Positions 1 through 11,102 of a stretch of DNA of 64,000 bases are shown in pieces. Source of the DNA: Acrocarpospora catenulata (GTDB lineage: Bacteria; Actinomycetota; Actinomycetes; Streptosporangiales; Streptosporangiaceae). A program made the translations under genes and the position numbers. The stretch covers positions 1-64,000 of the forward strand of contig NZ_JAHCST010000038.1 in NCBI RefSeq assembly GCF_018476525.1, written 5' to 3'. Numbering within the stretch: the stretch's first letter is position 1; the number at the start of each line of letters is the position of its first letter. The notes under the pieces were generated by a model. The model saw only the letters and a list, made by a program, of their open reading frames with translations. It was not told where the DNA came from and searched no databases.

Positions 1-608
1 CCCGCATTCCCGCGCGACCAACTCGCGCAGTGCGATTGATTGCCGTGGGTCACCCACCCACCCTCTTGACCCTCCGGGTCCGGGCCCGGCTCCGCCGGGG
101 TGGATGGTTGCCGTGGGGCGGTGGCCACCAGCTTCTCCGGGTCCGGGCCCGGCTCCACCGGGGTGGATGGTTGCCGTGGGGCGGTGGCCACCAGCTTCTC
201 CGGGTCCGGGCCCGGCTCCGCCGGGGTGGATGGTTGCCCTGGGACGGTGATCACCGGCAGTTCGACCGGTGTGGGTGGGTCGACGACCTGGGCGGGGGTG
301 CCGTCTATTTCGGCGTAGCGGGTGCGTAGCACCTCGTGTCTGGACACTATGCCGGTCAGGGCGGCCGACAGGGCCGGCACGTCGAGCGGGCCGCGTAGCC
401 GCAGGGCGGCGGGGGCGTTGTAGGCGGGGCTGGCGGGCTCCATGCGCCACAGGAACCAGAGCCGCTCCTGGGCGAACGACAACGCCAGCGGCCTGCCGTC
501 GCGCGGCGCCCGGCGGCGCGGGCCCGAGGCGCGCGACAGGCGCTCAAGCAGCAGCTTGCGCCGCTCGGGCGACAGCTGGGCGATCCGGGTGGCGAACGTC
601 TCGGACAT
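1..608 (-). CDS. NRPS subunit, N-terminal part of a condensation domain (partial, possible frameshift)
   Basis: Third NRPS subunit of the operon, cut by the window edge with about 200 codons visible. ATG 608 follows a GAGGA box and lies 16 bases after the stop of the preceding NRPS gene. The protein opens with a helical stretch (SPERRKLLLERL, residues 13-24), then condensation motif C1, LSFAQERLWFLWRM (43-56), and RHEVLRTRYAE (90-100). From about residue 121 the frame reads through a Pro/Glu-rich 21-residue repeat. Beyond the repeat the original frame gives nothing NRPS-like, whereas a frame shifted by one base gives ALRELVAREC, the helix that normally comes just before the RPFDL motif of C domains. 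Either the gene is broken, or the repeat arose or was misassembled with a one-base error. The substrate and the rest of the subunit lie outside the window. Confidence 0.8.
   Translation of the reverse strand, partial: MSETFATRIAQLSPERRKLLLERLSRASGPRRRAPRDGRPLALSFAQERLWFLWRMEPASPAYNAPAALRLRGPLDVPALSAALTGIVSRHEVLRTRYAEIDGTPAQVVDPPTPVELPVITVPGQPSTPAEPGPDPEKLVATAPRQPSTPVEPGPDPEKLVATAPRQPSTPAEPGPDPEGQEGGWVTHGNQSHCASWSRGNA
73..250. repeat. 63-base tandem repeat, about 2.8 copies, inside an NRPS condensation domain
   Basis: Copies begin at 73, 136 and 199, each starting TCCGGGTCCGGGCCCGGCTC. The period is exactly 63 bases (21 codons), so extra copies keep the frame. Copies 1-3 are nearly identical (for example one CCGCCGG/CCACCGG change), and the third copy decays after about 238. 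On the coding (minus) strand a unit reads as a Pro-, Glu- and Ala-rich segment containing TPxEPGPDPE. It sits where a C domain normally has the loop between the N-terminal strands and the RPFDL motif. Confidence 0.9.
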
Positions 609-624
609 TGCGGTGCGGGTCCTC

Positions 625-3600
625 TCAGGAATCGGACAGAAGAAGCCGCTCGATCTCGGCGTCGGAGAGCGCTTCGATGGCGTCCAGGGCTTCGGGCAGG
701 TCGGCCGTCCAGGAAGAAGCGGAGACCCGCTCGAGTTCCTCGGTGACGCGCCGCGCCAGGACGCTGACCCGCGGTTCGGCGAGGATCTGCTTGATGCCGA
801 GCTCGACGCCGAAGGTCGTCCTGATGCGGAAGGCCACCTGCACCGAGTGGAGGGAGTGGCCGCCCAGGGCGAAGAAGTCGTCCTCGGCCCCGACCCGTGC
901 CACCTCCAGCACCTCCGACCAGATGCCGGCGATGGCCTCCTCGACCGGGTCGCGCGGGGCGACGTACTCGGCGGCCGTCCCGGACTGCCCGGAGTCCGGC
1001 TGGGGCAGCGCGCCCCGGTCGATCTTGCCGTTGGGGTTGAGCGGCAGCCGATCCATGATCATCAAGATGGTCGGCACCATGTGCTCGGGCAGCCGTTCCG
1101 CCAGGTGGCCGAGGAGCTCGGTCACGCTGACCGCCGCCTTGGGCTCCACGTAACCGACCAGCTTGCCGCCGGGCGCGGTCACCACGCAGACGGCGACCGC
1201 CGGGTGGGCCGAGAGCACCGCCTCGACCTCGCCGAGCTCCACCCGGAACCCGCGGATCTTGACCTGGTGGTCGCGGCGGCCGAGGAACTCCAGCGTTCCG
1301 TCGGGCCGCCAGCACGCGAGGTCGCCGGTGCGGTACACGCGGGAGCCCGGCACCCCCGAGAAGGGGTCGGCGACGAACTTGTCGGCGGTGAGGCCGGGGC
1401 GCCGCCAGTAGCCGGCGGCCACGCCGGGACCGCCCAGCCACAGCTCGCCCGGCACGCCGACCGGCGCCGGGTTGAGCGCGTCGTCCACCACCCAGGCCTG
1501 GGTGTTGGCGATCGGCGGGCCGATCTGCCCGTTGGTGAGCGGTACGTCGGCCAGCGGCCGGCAGGTGGAGATGCTGGTCACCTCGGTCGGGCCGTAGATG
1601 TTGTTGAGCCCGCCGTGCTCGGCGGCGCGCACGCTGGCCAGGTTGACCCGCTCGCCGCCGATGTAGACCTGGCCGACCGTGGCGAAGGCGTCGGGCGCCT
1701 CCCGTACGGTGGCGTTGAACAGGGCGGTGACCAGCGCCAGCATGGTCACGCCCTCCTCGCGCAGCAGCGCGGCCAGGCCGGTGGGGGACAGCACGGTCTC
1801 GTTGGGCACGATCACCAGCCGGCCGCCGTTGAGCAGCGCGCCCCACACCTCGAAGATGAGCGGGTCGAAGGAGGAGTTCGACAGCTGGGCCACCACGCTG
1901 TCGGGGCCCAGGTCGACGTAGTCGGTGTCGCACACCAGGCGGACCACGCCGCGGTGCGGCACCGCGACTCCCTTGGGCCGTCCGGTGGAGCCCGAGGTGT
2001 AGACGACGGTCGCGACCGCGTCGCCGCCCCCGCCCGGCAGGTCCTCGTCGAACGCCGCGTCGGGGATGTCCTCCACGGGCAGGGCTTGGTGGTCCTCGAT
2101 GGGCAGCCCGGCCAGCAGGTCGCGGTGGCCGACCACCACCGGGACGCCGGTGTCCTCGACCATGAAGGACAGCCGCTCCGGCGGGTAGCCGGGGTCGAGC
2201 GGCACGTAGGCCGCCCCGGCCCGCAGGATGCCGACCATCCCGGCCACCAGGTCGGCGCCGCGCTCGCAGCACAGCCCCACCAGGTCGCCCGCCGTCACGC
2301 CGGCCCGGCGCAGCGCGGCCGCGATCGACCCGGCGCGCGCCCAGAGTTCGGCGTAGGTCAGCCGCCGCGTGCCGTCCACCACCGCGACGCTGTCCGGCCG
2401 CTGCCGCACGTGGTCGGCGACCAGCGACTGCATCGATCGGGCCAGCGCTCCCGGCCGTTCTGTCCTGTTCCAGCGCCGTACGAGCGCCCGCTCGGCCGGG
2501 GCCGACAGCGGCAGGGCCGCCACGGGGGCGTCCGGGTCGGCGACCACCTGGTGCAGCGCGGTCAGGTAGCAGTCCCTGATCCGCCGGACCTGCTCGGGCG
2601 CGAACTCGCCGAGGTGGAAGTCCAGGCCCATCAGCAGGCCGGTGCCCGAGCGCGGGTTGCGCAGGAAGCCGCAGACGAACGGGTAGTTGGTCGGTTCGAC
2701 GCGCACCGTGGTGAAGGAGTCGAGCTTGGGGTCGACGAAGGCCACCTCGCCGCCGTCGAGCACGTCCTTGAGCACGTGGAAGTGGTTGTAGACGAAGTGC
2801 GTCTCGTACAGCTGGTCGCCGCCGGCCAGCCGCTGGATCTCCGAGGTGGGGAACCTGCGGTGCGGCAGCAGCGCGTTCTCCTCGGCGAAGACGCCGCGGA
2901 TCAGGTCCGTCCAGGTGCCCGCCACCTGGGCCCGCACCGGCAGGGAGTTGAGGAACAGCCCGCGCGTCTCGGTGCCGCCGGTCTCCTCAAGCCGTCCGTT
3001 GAACGCCATGCCGGTGACCACGTCGGCGGTCCCGGTCAGGTAGCCGAGCACCCGCATGTGCACGGCCAGCAGCACGCTCTTCAGCGGCACGCCGAGCCGC
3101 TCGGCCACCCGCTCCAGGCCGTGGCAGAGCTCGTCGGGGATCTTGGTCTCCCGCCAGCCGTAGAAGTCGCTGCTGTCCGGCGGCAGCGTCCAGTCCTGCA
3201 CGTCGTAGGCCGGCGCCACCTCGTCGGCCGGGCAGTCCTGCGGCCAGCGCGGCAGCTCCAGCCGGTCGAGCCCGGCCATCCTGGCCATCCACCACTCGCG
3301 CTCGTCGTCGGACTCCAGCGCGCGGCGCTCGGCCTCGACGAAGTCGCGGTAGACCGAGGCCGGGCGCGGCTCGGGCTCGCTCGCCGGGTCCTTGAGCAGC
3401 GCGAGGTAGCGCTCCAGGATCTCGGCGATCGTGGAGTGCAGGCTCCAGCCGTCCAGGATGGCGTGGTGCTCCACCAGCGTCCACTGGAAGGTCTCGTCGC
3501 TGCGCAGGTGGACGAAGAAGCGCCACAGCGGCGGGGCCGACAGGTCGAAGGGGCGCCCGCGCTCCCGCTCGACCAGCTCGCCGATGACGCGCGCCTGCTC

Positions 3601-6600
3601 CTCGGGGTCCAGGTCGCGCACGTCCGCCACGACGACGGGCAGCTCCGCCGTGCGGTGGACGAGCTGCAGCATGTCGCTGTACTCGCTCAGGTGGAAGGAG
3701 GTGCGCAGGATGTCGTGCCGCTGGACCACCTGGTCGGTGGCGGCGCGGAAGAGGTCCTCGACGAACGGCGCGCGCAGGTGGAAGCTGTCGACGTTCTGGT
3801 AGAGCATGCGCTCGTCGGATTCCATGTGGAAGACCATGCCGACCTGGAGCGCGGCCATCGGGTAGGCGTCCACGACGTCCTCGGGCAGTCTGGCCCGGTC
3901 CGCCGCGGAGATCAGCTCGTACGGCTCACGCGCCCGTTCCACCGGCGTGGCCGGCACGATGTCGGCGGCCAGCTGCGCGACGGTGGGCAGCTGGAAGAGC
4001 CGCTGGAGCTGGAAGTCGAGCCCGCGGTCCCGGGCCAGCGCCAGCACCTGCACGCTCCGGATGGAGTCCCCGCCGAGGTGGAAGAAGTTGTCGGTCACGC
4101 CGACCCGCTCCAGCTCCAGCACCTCGGCCCACACCTGGGCGAGCTCCCGCTCGGTCTCGGTGCGCGGCTCGACGTACCCGTGCGCCAGCGCGGGCCGCGC
4201 CTCGTCGGGCGAGGGCAGCGCGGCGCGGTCGATCTTGCCGTTGGTGGTGAGCGGCAGCTCGTCGAGGATGACCACGACCGAGGGAACCATGTGGACGGGC
4301 AGCCGGGGTTCGAGGTACTCGTGCACGGTCTCGACGCTCAGCCGGACGCCCGGCCGTGGCACGACGTAGGCGGCCAGCCGCCGGTCGGTGTCGCCGTGCG
4401 CGACGACCACGCACTTGGACACGTCGGGGTGCGCGGTGATCGCCGCCTCCACCTCGCCGGGCTCGATGCGGAAGCCGCGGATCTTCAGCTGGTGGTCGAT
4501 CCGGCCGTGGAACTCCAGCGTGCCGTCGGGCTTCCAGCTGGCCAGGTCGCCGCTGCGGTAGAGCCTGGCCCCGGGACGTCCGGAGAAGGGGTCGGGCAGG
4601 AACCGCTCGGCGGTGAGCGCGGGCCGGTTCCAGTAGCCGCGCGCCACGCCGTCGCCGCTCACGTAGAGCTCGCCGATCACGCCGACGGCCACCGGGCGGC
4701 CCGCCGGGTCCAGGAGGTGGATGCCCAGGTCGGGCAGCGGCACGCCGACGGGGCTGGCCCGCTCGGCCAGCAGCTCGCGGGTCAGCGGGCCGTAGGTGCT
4801 GTGCACCGTGGTCTCGGTGATCCCGTACATGTTGACCAGCCGCGGCGTGTCCGTGCCGTGCCGCTCCCACCAGCGCAGCACCGAGTCACGGTCGAGCGCG
4901 TCGCCGGCGAAGACCACCAGCCGCAGGTCCAGGTCGGCCGCGGTGCGCTCGTCGACCGCCACGAACTGGCGGAAGACGGCCGGGGTGGCGTTCAGCACGG
5001 TGACCCGCTCGCGGCGGACCAGGTCGTAGTACGCCTCGGGCTCCCTGCTCTCCCAGTGGGAGACCACCACGAGCCTGCCCCCGGTGGTGAGCGCCCCCCA
5101 CACCTCCCAGACCGAGACGTCGAAGGAGCTGGAGTGGAGCAGGGTCCACACGTCCCCGTGGCCGAAGCCGTACCACTCGTGGGTGCCGCCGAGCAGCCTG
5201 ATCACGTTGTGGTGGGTGACCATGACGGCCTTGGGCGTGCCGGTGGAGCCGGAGGTGTAGATCAGGTAGGCCAGGTCGTGCGGGCCGGGTTCCGCGTCGG
5301 TGAACGGCTGCCCCGGCGCGTCGGCCAGGACGGTCCGGTAGTCGCCGGGCGGCAGTTTGACCCCGCGCTGGGTGACGACCACGTCCAGGCCGGTGTCCGC
5401 CAGCATGAAAGCCAGGCGGCTGTCCGGGTAGGCCGGGTCGAGCGGCACGTACGCGGCTCCGGTGCGCAGGATGGCGAGCATGCCGACGACCAGGTCGGCG
5501 CTGCGCCGGCAGGCGAGCCCCACCAGGTCGCCGGGACCGGTGCCGAGATGGCCGGCCAGCGCGCCGGAACGTGCCCACAGCTCGGCGTAGGTGAGCTGGG
5601 TGGCGCCGTCGGTGAGGGCGACGGCGTCCGGCCTGGCCCGCACCTGCTCGGCCACCAGGCCGGGCAGCGACGCGACGGCGGGCAGCTGTTCGCGGGGCCC
5701 CGACCAGGCGGCCAGCAGCTCGGACTCCGCCGCGGGTAGCGCGCTGACGTGCGAGACCGGCACGGCGGGGTCGGCCAGCAGGCCGCGCAGCAGCGTCTGC
5801 CACTGCTCGGCGAGCCGGTCGGCGGTGCGCGCGTCGAACAGGCTGGTGGCGTACTCCAGCTCCACCCGCATCTGGTCCGGCGTGTCCACGACGGTGACGG
5901 TGAGGTCGAACTTGGCGGTGCCGGTGTCCACCGGCAGCTGGACGGCGCGTACCCCGCCGTCCAACTGCCAGCTGCTGCGCTCCTGGCGGTGCAGCCCGAA
6001 CTGCACCTGGACGAGCGGCGGGTGCGACAGGTCGCGGTCCGGCTGGAGCGCGTCGGCCAGCAGCGCGAACGGGATGTCCTGGTGGGCCTGCGCCTGACCG
6101 GCCGACTCGCCCACCCTCGCCACCAGCTGCGCGAAGGTCGGGTCGCCCGCCAGGTCGGTCCTGATGACCAGGGTGTTGACGAAGAAGCCGACCAGGTCCT
6201 CCAGCTCGCGGGCCGGCCTCCCGGCCACCGGGGAGGCGACCACCACGTCGGTACGGCCGGTCCACCGCCCCAGGAGCAGCGCGAAGGCGGCCAGCAGCAC
6301 CTCGAACACGGTGGCGCCGCCGGTCCTGGCCAGGCCGCGCACCTGCTCGGCCAGCTCCGCGGGCAGCACGAAGTGCTTGGTGTCCCCGGTGAAGTCCTGT
6401 ACGGCCGGGCGCTGGCGGTCGGCGGGCAGGTCGAGCAGCGGCGGCAGGCCGTCCAGGTAACCGCGCCACCAGGACAGGCCCGTCTCCCGGGTGGCGCCGG
6501 TGAGGGCGTCGCGCTGCCAGGCGGCGTAGTCGGTGTAGTCGATGGCCGTCTTGGCCTCCCGCTCCCCGGCCAGCTCGTCGAGGAGCAGGGCGAGGGACCA

Positions 6601-7104
6601 GCCGTCCACGGCGATGTGGTGGATGGAGATCCACAGCAGGTGACGTCCGGCGGTGTGGGTGATCAGCCCGGCTCTGATGAGCGGCGGGGCGGTCAGGTCG
6701 AAGGGCTCGCGCAGCCGCTCGTCGGCCAGCTCCCTGGCCTGCTCCCAGGTGCCGGCGGCGGCCTCGCTCCACGGCACGGCGGCGGGCGCCGTGTACGGCT
6801 CCGGCCTGCCGTCCACGGAGGTGAACGCGGTGCGCAGGGCCGGGTGCCGGTCGGCCAGCCGCTGGACGGCCGCGCTCAGCCGCGCCGGATCGGCGGGCCC
6901 GCTGAGCTCAAGCAGCACGGGCACGTTGTAGAGCGCGGTGCCGGGCCGCCACTGGTCCAGGAACCACAGCCGCTCCTGGCCGAACGACAGCGGAGCCGGT
7001 CCTGGCCGGCGGCGCGGGACGGCGGCCGGCCGTGTCTCGTCCTCGATGCCGGCTTCGGCGAGCAGCCTGCTGATCAGCTGCTCCTCGGCGTGCTGGGTGT
7101 CCAT
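625..7104 (-). CDS. Nonribosomal peptide synthetase, two modules C-A-T-C-A-T
   Basis: A 2159-residue NRPS subunit that adds two amino acids to the growing peptide. C1 starts [14 protein letters not shown] (~39) with catalytic HHIAVDG near residue 161. A1 has YTSGSTG near 616. T1 carries LGGDS near 1011. C2 has HHAILDG near 1214. A2 has YTSGSTG near 1703. T2 carries LGGHS near 2081. The protein ends about 75 residues later with an acidic tail and has no thioesterase, epimerase or reductase domain, so the chain must pass to the next subunit. By hand alignment A1 reads DVWNVAMVHK, close to threonine-type signatures, and A2 reads DPFAYGISIK, which I cannot assign. ATG 7104 overlaps the previous stop as TGATG, so translation is probably coupled. 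Confidence 0.95.
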   Translation of the reverse strand: MDTQHAEEQLISRLLAEAGIEDETRPAAVPRRRPGPAPLSFGQERLWFLDQWRPGTALYNVPVLLELSGPADPARLSAAVQRLADRHPALRTAFTSVDGRPEPYTAPAAVPWSEAAAGTWEQARELADERLREPFDLTAPPLIRAGLITHTAGRHLLWISIHHIAVDGWSLALLLDELAGEREAKTAIDYTDYAAWQRDALTGATRETGLSWWRGYLDGLPPLLDLPADRQRPAVQDFTGDTKHFVLPAELAEQVRGLARTGGATVFEVLLAAFALLLGRWTGRTDVVVASPVAGRPARELEDLVGFFVNTLVIRTDLAGDPTFAQLVARVGESAGQAQAHQDIPFALLADALQPDRDLSHPPLVQVQFGLHRQERSSWQLDGGVRAVQLPVDTGTAKFDLTVTVVDTPDQMRVELEYATSLFDARTADRLAEQWQTLLRGLLADPAVPVSHVSALPAAESELLAAWSGPREQLPAVASLPGLVAEQVRARPDAVALTDGATQLTYAELWARSGALAGHLGTGPGDLVGLACRRSADLVVGMLAILRTGAAYVPLDPAYPDSRLAFMLADTGLDVVVTQRGVKLPPGDYRTVLADAPGQPFTDAEPGPHDLAYLIYTSGSTGTPKAVMVTHHNVIRLLGGTHEWYGFGHGDVWTLLHSSSFDVSVWEVWGALTTGGRLVVVSHWESREPEAYYDLVRRERVTVLNATPAVFRQFVAVDERTAADLDLRLVVFAGDALDRDSVLRWWERHGTDTPRLVNMYGITETTVHSTYGPLTRELLAERASPVGVPLPDLGIHLLDPAGRPVAVGVIGELYVSGDGVARGYWNRPALTAERFLPDPFSGRPGARLYRSGDLASWKPDGTLEFHGRIDHQLKIRGFRIEPGEVEAAITAHPDVSKCVVVAHGDTDRRLAAYVVPRPGVRLSVETVHEYLEPRLPVHMVPSVVVILDELPLTTNGKIDRAALPSPDEARPALAHGYVEPRTETERELAQVWAEVLELERVGVTDNFFHLGGDSIRSVQVLALARDRGLDFQLQRLFQLPTVAQLAADIVPATPVERAREPYELISAADRARLPEDVVDAYPMAALQVGMVFHMESDERMLYQNVDSFHLRAPFVEDLFRAATDQVVQRHDILRTSFHLSEYSDMLQLVHRTAELPVVVADVRDLDPEEQARVIGELVERERGRPFDLSAPPLWRFFVHLRSDETFQWTLVEHHAILDGWSLHSTIAEILERYLALLKDPASEPEPRPASVYRDFVEAERRALESDDEREWWMARMAGLDRLELPRWPQDCPADEVAPAYDVQDWTLPPDSSDFYGWRETKIPDELCHGLERVAERLGVPLKSVLLAVHMRVLGYLTGTADVVTGMAFNGRLEETGGTETRGLFLNSLPVRAQVAGTWTDLIRGVFAEENALLPHRRFPTSEIQRLAGGDQLYETHFVYNHFHVLKDVLDGGEVAFVDPKLDSFTTVRVEPTNYPFVCGFLRNPRSGTGLLMGLDFHLGEFAPEQVRRIRDCYLTALHQVVADPDAPVAALPLSAPAERALVRRWNRTERPGALARSMQSLVADHVRQRPDSVAVVDGTRRLTYAELWARAGSIAAALRRAGVTAGDLVGLCCERGADLVAGMVGILRAGAAYVPLDPGYPPERLSFMVEDTGVPVVVGHRDLLAGLPIEDHQALPVEDIPDAAFDEDLPGGGGDAVATVVYTSGSTGRPKGVAVPHRGVVRLVCDTDYVDLGPDSVVAQLSNSSFDPLIFEVWGALLNGGRLVIVPNETVLSPTGLAALLREEGVTMLALVTALFNATVREAPDAFATVGQVYIGGERVNLASVRAAEHGGLNNIYGPTEVTSISTCRPLADVPLTNGQIGPPIANTQAWVVDDALNPAPVGVPGELWLGGPGVAAGYWRRPGLTADKFVADPFSGVPGSRVYRTGDLACWRPDGTLEFLGRRDHQVKIRGFRVELGEVEAVLSAHPAVAVCVVTAPGGKLVGYVEPKAAVSVTELLGHLAERLPEHMVPTILMIMDRLPLNPNGKIDRGALPQPDSGQSGTAAEYVAPRDPVEEAIAGIWSEVLEVARVGAEDDFFALGGHSLHSVQVAFRIRTTFGVELGIKQILAEPRVSVLARRVTEELERVSASSWTADLPEALDAIEALSDAEIERLLLSDS

Positions 7105-10100
7105 CAGGCGTTTTCCTCTCCTTGACGCAGCCGGGCTTCGCGCTCTTCCGGTGTCAGGCTCCGGACCGCCAGGACCACGCGGGCGACCCGGTCCATGCGG
7201 TCGGCGTCGCGCTCGCGCAGTGCGGCGGCCAGCCGCCGTACGGTCTTGTGCTGGAAGAGCTCGCGCACCGACAGCGGGGTGCGCAGCGCCCGCTCGATGC
7301 GGGTGGTGACCTTGAGCGCGTCCAGCGAGTGGCCGCCCAGTTCGAAGAAGTCGTCCTCGGCGCCGAGCTCCGCGCGGCCGAGCACCTCGGCCCACACCTC
7401 GGCCAGGAGCTGCTCGACCGGCCCCTCGGGCGGCGCGAGGCCGAGGCCGGCGCGCGCGCTCCGCGGGGCGGGCAGGGCGGCGGTGTCGATCTTGCCGTTG
7501 GGGTTCAGCGGCAGCCGGTCCACCAGGATCAGGTGCGCCGGGATCAGGTGGTCGGGCAGCTCTCCGGCCAGCGCCTCGCGCAGGGCGACCACGTCGGCCC
7601 CGGCCCGCGGCTGCACGTAGCCGACCAGCTCCACGGGCCCGCCCTCCGGCTGGAGTGCGACGACGGCGCAGGCGCGCACCTGCGGGAGGGCCGACAGGGC
7701 CAGTTCGACCTCGCCGAGTTCGACGCGGAAGCCCCGGATCTTCAGCTGGTGGTCGATCCGGCCCAGGAACTCCAGCGTGCCGTCCGAGGTCCATCTGACC
7801 AGGTCGCCGGTGCGGTAGAGCCGGGCTCCCGCCGTACCGGAGAAGGGGTCGGGCACGAAGGAGCGCGCGGTGTGGCCCGGCCTTCCCCAGTAGCCGCAGG
7901 CCACGCCGGGGCCGCCGAGCCACAGTTCGCCGGGCACGCCCACGGGCGCGAGGTCGCCGGTGCCGAGCTCGACCACCCAGGCGGTGGTGTCGGCGATGGG
8001 ACCGCCGATCGGGCCCCGGGTGGCCGGCGGCTCGGTGAGCGGCTGGTAGGTGGAGAAGGTGGTGACCTCGGTCGGCCCGTAGATGTTGTGCAGGGCCCGG
8101 GGCCCCTGCCCGCCGCGCAGGACCTCGGCGACCCTGGCGACGTCGAGGGCCTCGCCGCCGAAGTAGAGCTGCGCCACGGTGGCGAAGGCGTCGGGCACCT
8201 CGCCGGTCGCCGCGTTGAACAGGGCCGTGGTGATGAACACCGTGGTGACGCCGGTGTCGCGCAGCAGGCCCGCCAGCGCGGGCGGCGACAGCACCGCCTC
8301 GGGCGGCACGACGACGATCTGTCCGCCTGCCGCCAGCGCGCCCCACACCTCGAAGGTGATGGCGTCGAAGGAGGCGTTGGAGAGCTGGGCGAGCACGGTC
8401 GACTCGTCGAGCGTGACGTAGTCGGTGTCCTCGACCAGGCGGGTGATGCCCCGGTGCTGTACTACCACGCCCTTGGGACGGCCGGTGGAGCCGGAGGTGT
8501 AGATCACGTACGCGGCGTCGTCCGGCGTCGTGGCCACCTCGGGCGCGTCCGCCTCGGCCGCCTCCCGCACGTCGATTCCGGTACGGCCGTCCAGCGGCAG
8601 CTTCGCGAGCAGGTCGCGGTGTCCGACCACCCGGCGAGCGCCCGTGTCCTCCAGCATGAAGGCCAGGCGGCCGACGGGGTAGGCCGGGTCGAGCGGTACA
8701 TAGGCGGCCCCGGCGCGCAGGATGCCGAGCATGCCGACCACGAGGTCGGCCCCCCGGTGGCAGGCCAGCCCCACGAGGTCGCCGCGCGAGGGGCCGAGCA
8801 GGGAGGCCAGCGCCCCCGCCCTGGCCCACAGCTGCCCGTAGGTCAGCTCGGTGTCCCCGTCCCGCACGGCCACCGCGTCCGGGCGCTCGCGCACCCGGCG
8901 GGCGACCAGCTCGGTGATCGGCGGCAGCGGCCGGCCGCTGAGTTCGCCCGCCCAGTCGACGACCACCCGTCGCTGGTGGGCGGGCAGCTCGGTGATCCGG
9001 GAGACCGGCGCGACGGGGTCGGCCAGCAGGCCGCGCAGCAGCGTCAGCCACTGCTCGGCCAGCCGGTCGGCGGTGGCCGCCTCGAACAGGTCCTCGGCGT
9101 ACTCGACCGCCACGACCATGCCGTCCGGGTTGTCGTGCAGAGTGAGGGTCAGGTCGAACTTGGCCGTGCCGGTGTCGGCGGGCCGCAGCCGCGCGTCCAG
9201 CTCGCCGGTCAGCGGCCAGGCGTAGGGGGAGGGCCGGTAGTGGGCGAAGGCCAGCTGGGCCAGCGGCCCGTAGGCCAGGTCGCGTTCCGGCCGGAGCGCC
9301 TCCACCAGCGCGGAGAACGGGATGTCCTGGTGGCTGAGCGCGCCGGCGGCGCTGTGGCGCACCCGGTCGACCAGCTCGCGGAAGGTGGGGTCGCCGGTCA
9401 GGTCGGTCCTGATGACCAGGGTGTTGACGAAGAAGCCGACCAGGCTCTCCAGCTCGGGCAGCGGCCTGCCTGCCACCGGCGTGGCGACCGCCAGGTCGGT
9501 GTGCCCGGTCCAGCGGCGTACCAGCAGCGCGAAGACGGCCATGCCCACGTCGAAGGCGGTGGCCGAGCACGACCTGGCGAACTCCGCCAGCGCCGCGGCC
9601 AGCTCGGGCGGCACCTGGTGGTACGTGGTCCCGCCGGCGAAGCTCTGTACGGCCGGGCGGCGGCGGTCGGCGGGCAGGTCGAGCAGCGGCGGCAGGCCGT
9701 CCAGGTAGCCGCGCCACCAGGTCAGGCCCGCGTCGAGGGCAGGGCCGGTGAGGGTGGCGCGCTGCCAGGCGGCGTACTCGGCGTAGCCGTACTGGCCCTG
9801 ACCGGACAGGGGCTCATCCTGGTAGGCGGCCGTGAGGTCGTCCAGCAGGAGGGTGAGGGACCAGCCGTCCACGGCGATGTGGTGGATGGAGATCCACAGC
9901 AGGTGGCGGTCGGTGGTGTGGCTGACCAGCCCGGCCTTGATGAGCGGCGGGGTGGTCAGGTCGAAGGGCTCGCGCAGCCGTTCGTCGGCCAGAGCTCCGG
10001 CCTGCTCCCAGGTGGCGGCGGTCGCCTCGCTCCACGGCACGTCCGCGGGCGCGGTGTACGGCTCCGGCCTGCCGTCCACCGGGGCGAACGCGGTGCGCAG

Positions 10101-11102
10101 GGCGGGGTGCCGGTCGGCGACCCGCTGGACCGCCGCGCGCAGTCGCGCCGGGTCCACCTGGCCGGTGAGCTCCAGCAGCACGGGCACGTTGTAGAGGGCG
10201 GTGCCCGGCCGCCACTGGTCCAGGAACCACAACCGCTCCTGTTCCAGCGAGGCGACGGCCTCCCCGGCCGGCACCGGCGCCAGCGGATGGGCGGGGGCGC
10301 CCGTGGCGGCGGAGGACACCGCCCGCGCGCAGGCCGCCAGCGTCGGAGCGGCGAACAGCTGGTCGAAGTGCACGTCGACGCCGAACACCGCGCGGATCCT
10401 GGTCAGCACGCGGGCCGCGAGGATGGAGTGGCCGCCGAGCGCGAAGAAGTCGTCCTCGGCGCCGACCTTGTCCACCTGCAGGACCTCCGCCCAGATGGCG
10501 GCCAGGGCCTCCTCGGTGGGGGTGCGCGGCGCGACGTAGGCCCGCTCCTGCCAGCCGTCGTCGTCGGCCAGCGCCTCCGGCGCCACCATGACGTCGTACA
10601 GCGGCGCGCCGGGGTCGGTCTCCAGCAGTTCGAGGATCGACTCCAGCCGGTCCAGGTGCCATTCCATGGTCGGGGCGCCGTAGCGGTCGGCGTCGTAGTC
10701 GCACTCCAGCGACCAGCCGTCGGCGTCGCCGTACAGCAGGAACACGCAGTCGCAGCCGGGCAGCGCGAGGGCGAGCCGCTCCACCTCGGCGCGGTCGGCG
10801 TCGACCGCCACGACGACCCGCGCCTCCGGGTCGATCTCGCCGTCGGCCGCGTCGAGCAGTGCCCCGATCCGGGTGCCCTCGCCCAGTGGTGAACGCAGGC
10901 CGCGCAGCCCGCCACCGGAGACCGCCACGACCGCCACCGCCTCGGCGTCCGGCCCGGCGATGAGGGCCTGCACCGCCGCCGCGAGCACGGCCAGCGGATC
11001 AGCGCCGTACCGGCCGTCCAGCGAGCGGGTCAGCGAACCGCGTGCGTAGGTGGGGCGGGCCGGCTCGGCGACGTCGGGGGCCAGCGTGGTCGAGACGCTC
11101 AT
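7104..11102 (-). CDS. Nonribosomal peptide synthetase T-C-A-T, with a remnant C domain at the N-terminus
   Basis: A 1332-residue subunit that lacks an adenylation domain for its first carrier. Residues ~1-170 resemble only the back half of a condensation domain ([17 protein letters not shown], then a helix typical of the C-domain end) without HHxxxDG. T1 follows (LGGHS near 223), then a complete C domain (HHIAVDG near 408), an A domain (YTSGSTG near 867) and T2 (LGGHS near 1256). The A-domain signature read by hand is DAFFYGITFK, which as I recall equals a published isoleucine code (Ile type 2). T1 is probably charged in trans by the free-standing A protein encoded two genes upstream. ATG 11102 overlaps the carbamoyltransferase stop as ATGA. 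Confidence 0.93.
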   Translation of the reverse strand: MSVSTTLAPDVAEPARPTYARGSLTRSLDGRYGADPLAVLAAAVQALIAGPDAEAVAVVAVSGGGLRGLRSPLGEGTRIGALLDAADGEIDPEARVVVAVDADRAEVERLALALPGCDCVFLLYGDADGWSLECDYDADRYGAPTMEWHLDRLESILELLETDPGAPLYDVMVAPEALADDDGWQERAYVAPRTPTEEALAAIWAEVLQVDKVGAEDDFFALGGHSILAARVLTRIRAVFGVDVHFDQLFAAPTLAACARAVSSAATGAPAHPLAPVPAGEAVASLEQERLWFLDQWRPGTALYNVPVLLELTGQVDPARLRAAVQRVADRHPALRTAFAPVDGRPEPYTAPADVPWSEATAATWEQAGALADERLREPFDLTTPPLIKAGLVSHTTDRHLLWISIHHIAVDGWSLTLLLDDLTAAYQDEPLSGQGQYGYAEYAAWQRATLTGPALDAGLTWWRGYLDGLPPLLDLPADRRRPAVQSFAGGTTYHQVPPELAAALAEFARSCSATAFDVGMAVFALLVRRWTGHTDLAVATPVAGRPLPELESLVGFFVNTLVIRTDLTGDPTFRELVDRVRHSAAGALSHQDIPFSALVEALRPERDLAYGPLAQLAFAHYRPSPYAWPLTGELDARLRPADTGTAKFDLTLTLHDNPDGMVVAVEYAEDLFEAATADRLAEQWLTLLRGLLADPVAPVSRITELPAHQRRVVVDWAGELSGRPLPPITELVARRVRERPDAVAVRDGDTELTYGQLWARAGALASLLGPSRGDLVGLACHRGADLVVGMLGILRAGAAYVPLDPAYPVGRLAFMLEDTGARRVVGHRDLLAKLPLDGRTGIDVREAAEADAPEVATTPDDAAYVIYTSGSTGRPKGVVVQHRGITRLVEDTDYVTLDESTVLAQLSNASFDAITFEVWGALAAGGQIVVVPPEAVLSPPALAGLLRDTGVTTVFITTALFNAATGEVPDAFATVAQLYFGGEALDVARVAEVLRGGQGPRALHNIYGPTEVTTFSTYQPLTEPPATRGPIGGPIADTTAWVVELGTGDLAPVGVPGELWLGGPGVACGYWGRPGHTARSFVPDPFSGTAGARLYRTGDLVRWTSDGTLEFLGRIDHQLKIRGFRVELGEVELALSALPQVRACAVVALQPEGGPVELVGYVQPRAGADVVALREALAGELPDHLIPAHLILVDRLPLNPNGKIDTAALPAPRSARAGLGLAPPEGPVEQLLAEVWAEVLGRAELGAEDDFFELGGHSLDALKVTTRIERALRTPLSVRELFQHKTVRRLAAALRERDADRMDRVARVVLAVRSLTPEEREARLRQGEENA

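Noticed and set aside
442-5739. A 1765-codon plus-strand ORF opposite the NRPS genes, and similar long ORFs elsewhere
   Set aside because: It is antisense to clear NRPS domains, has skewed His/Gly/Asp-rich composition and no recognisable motif. High GC keeps opposite frames open.
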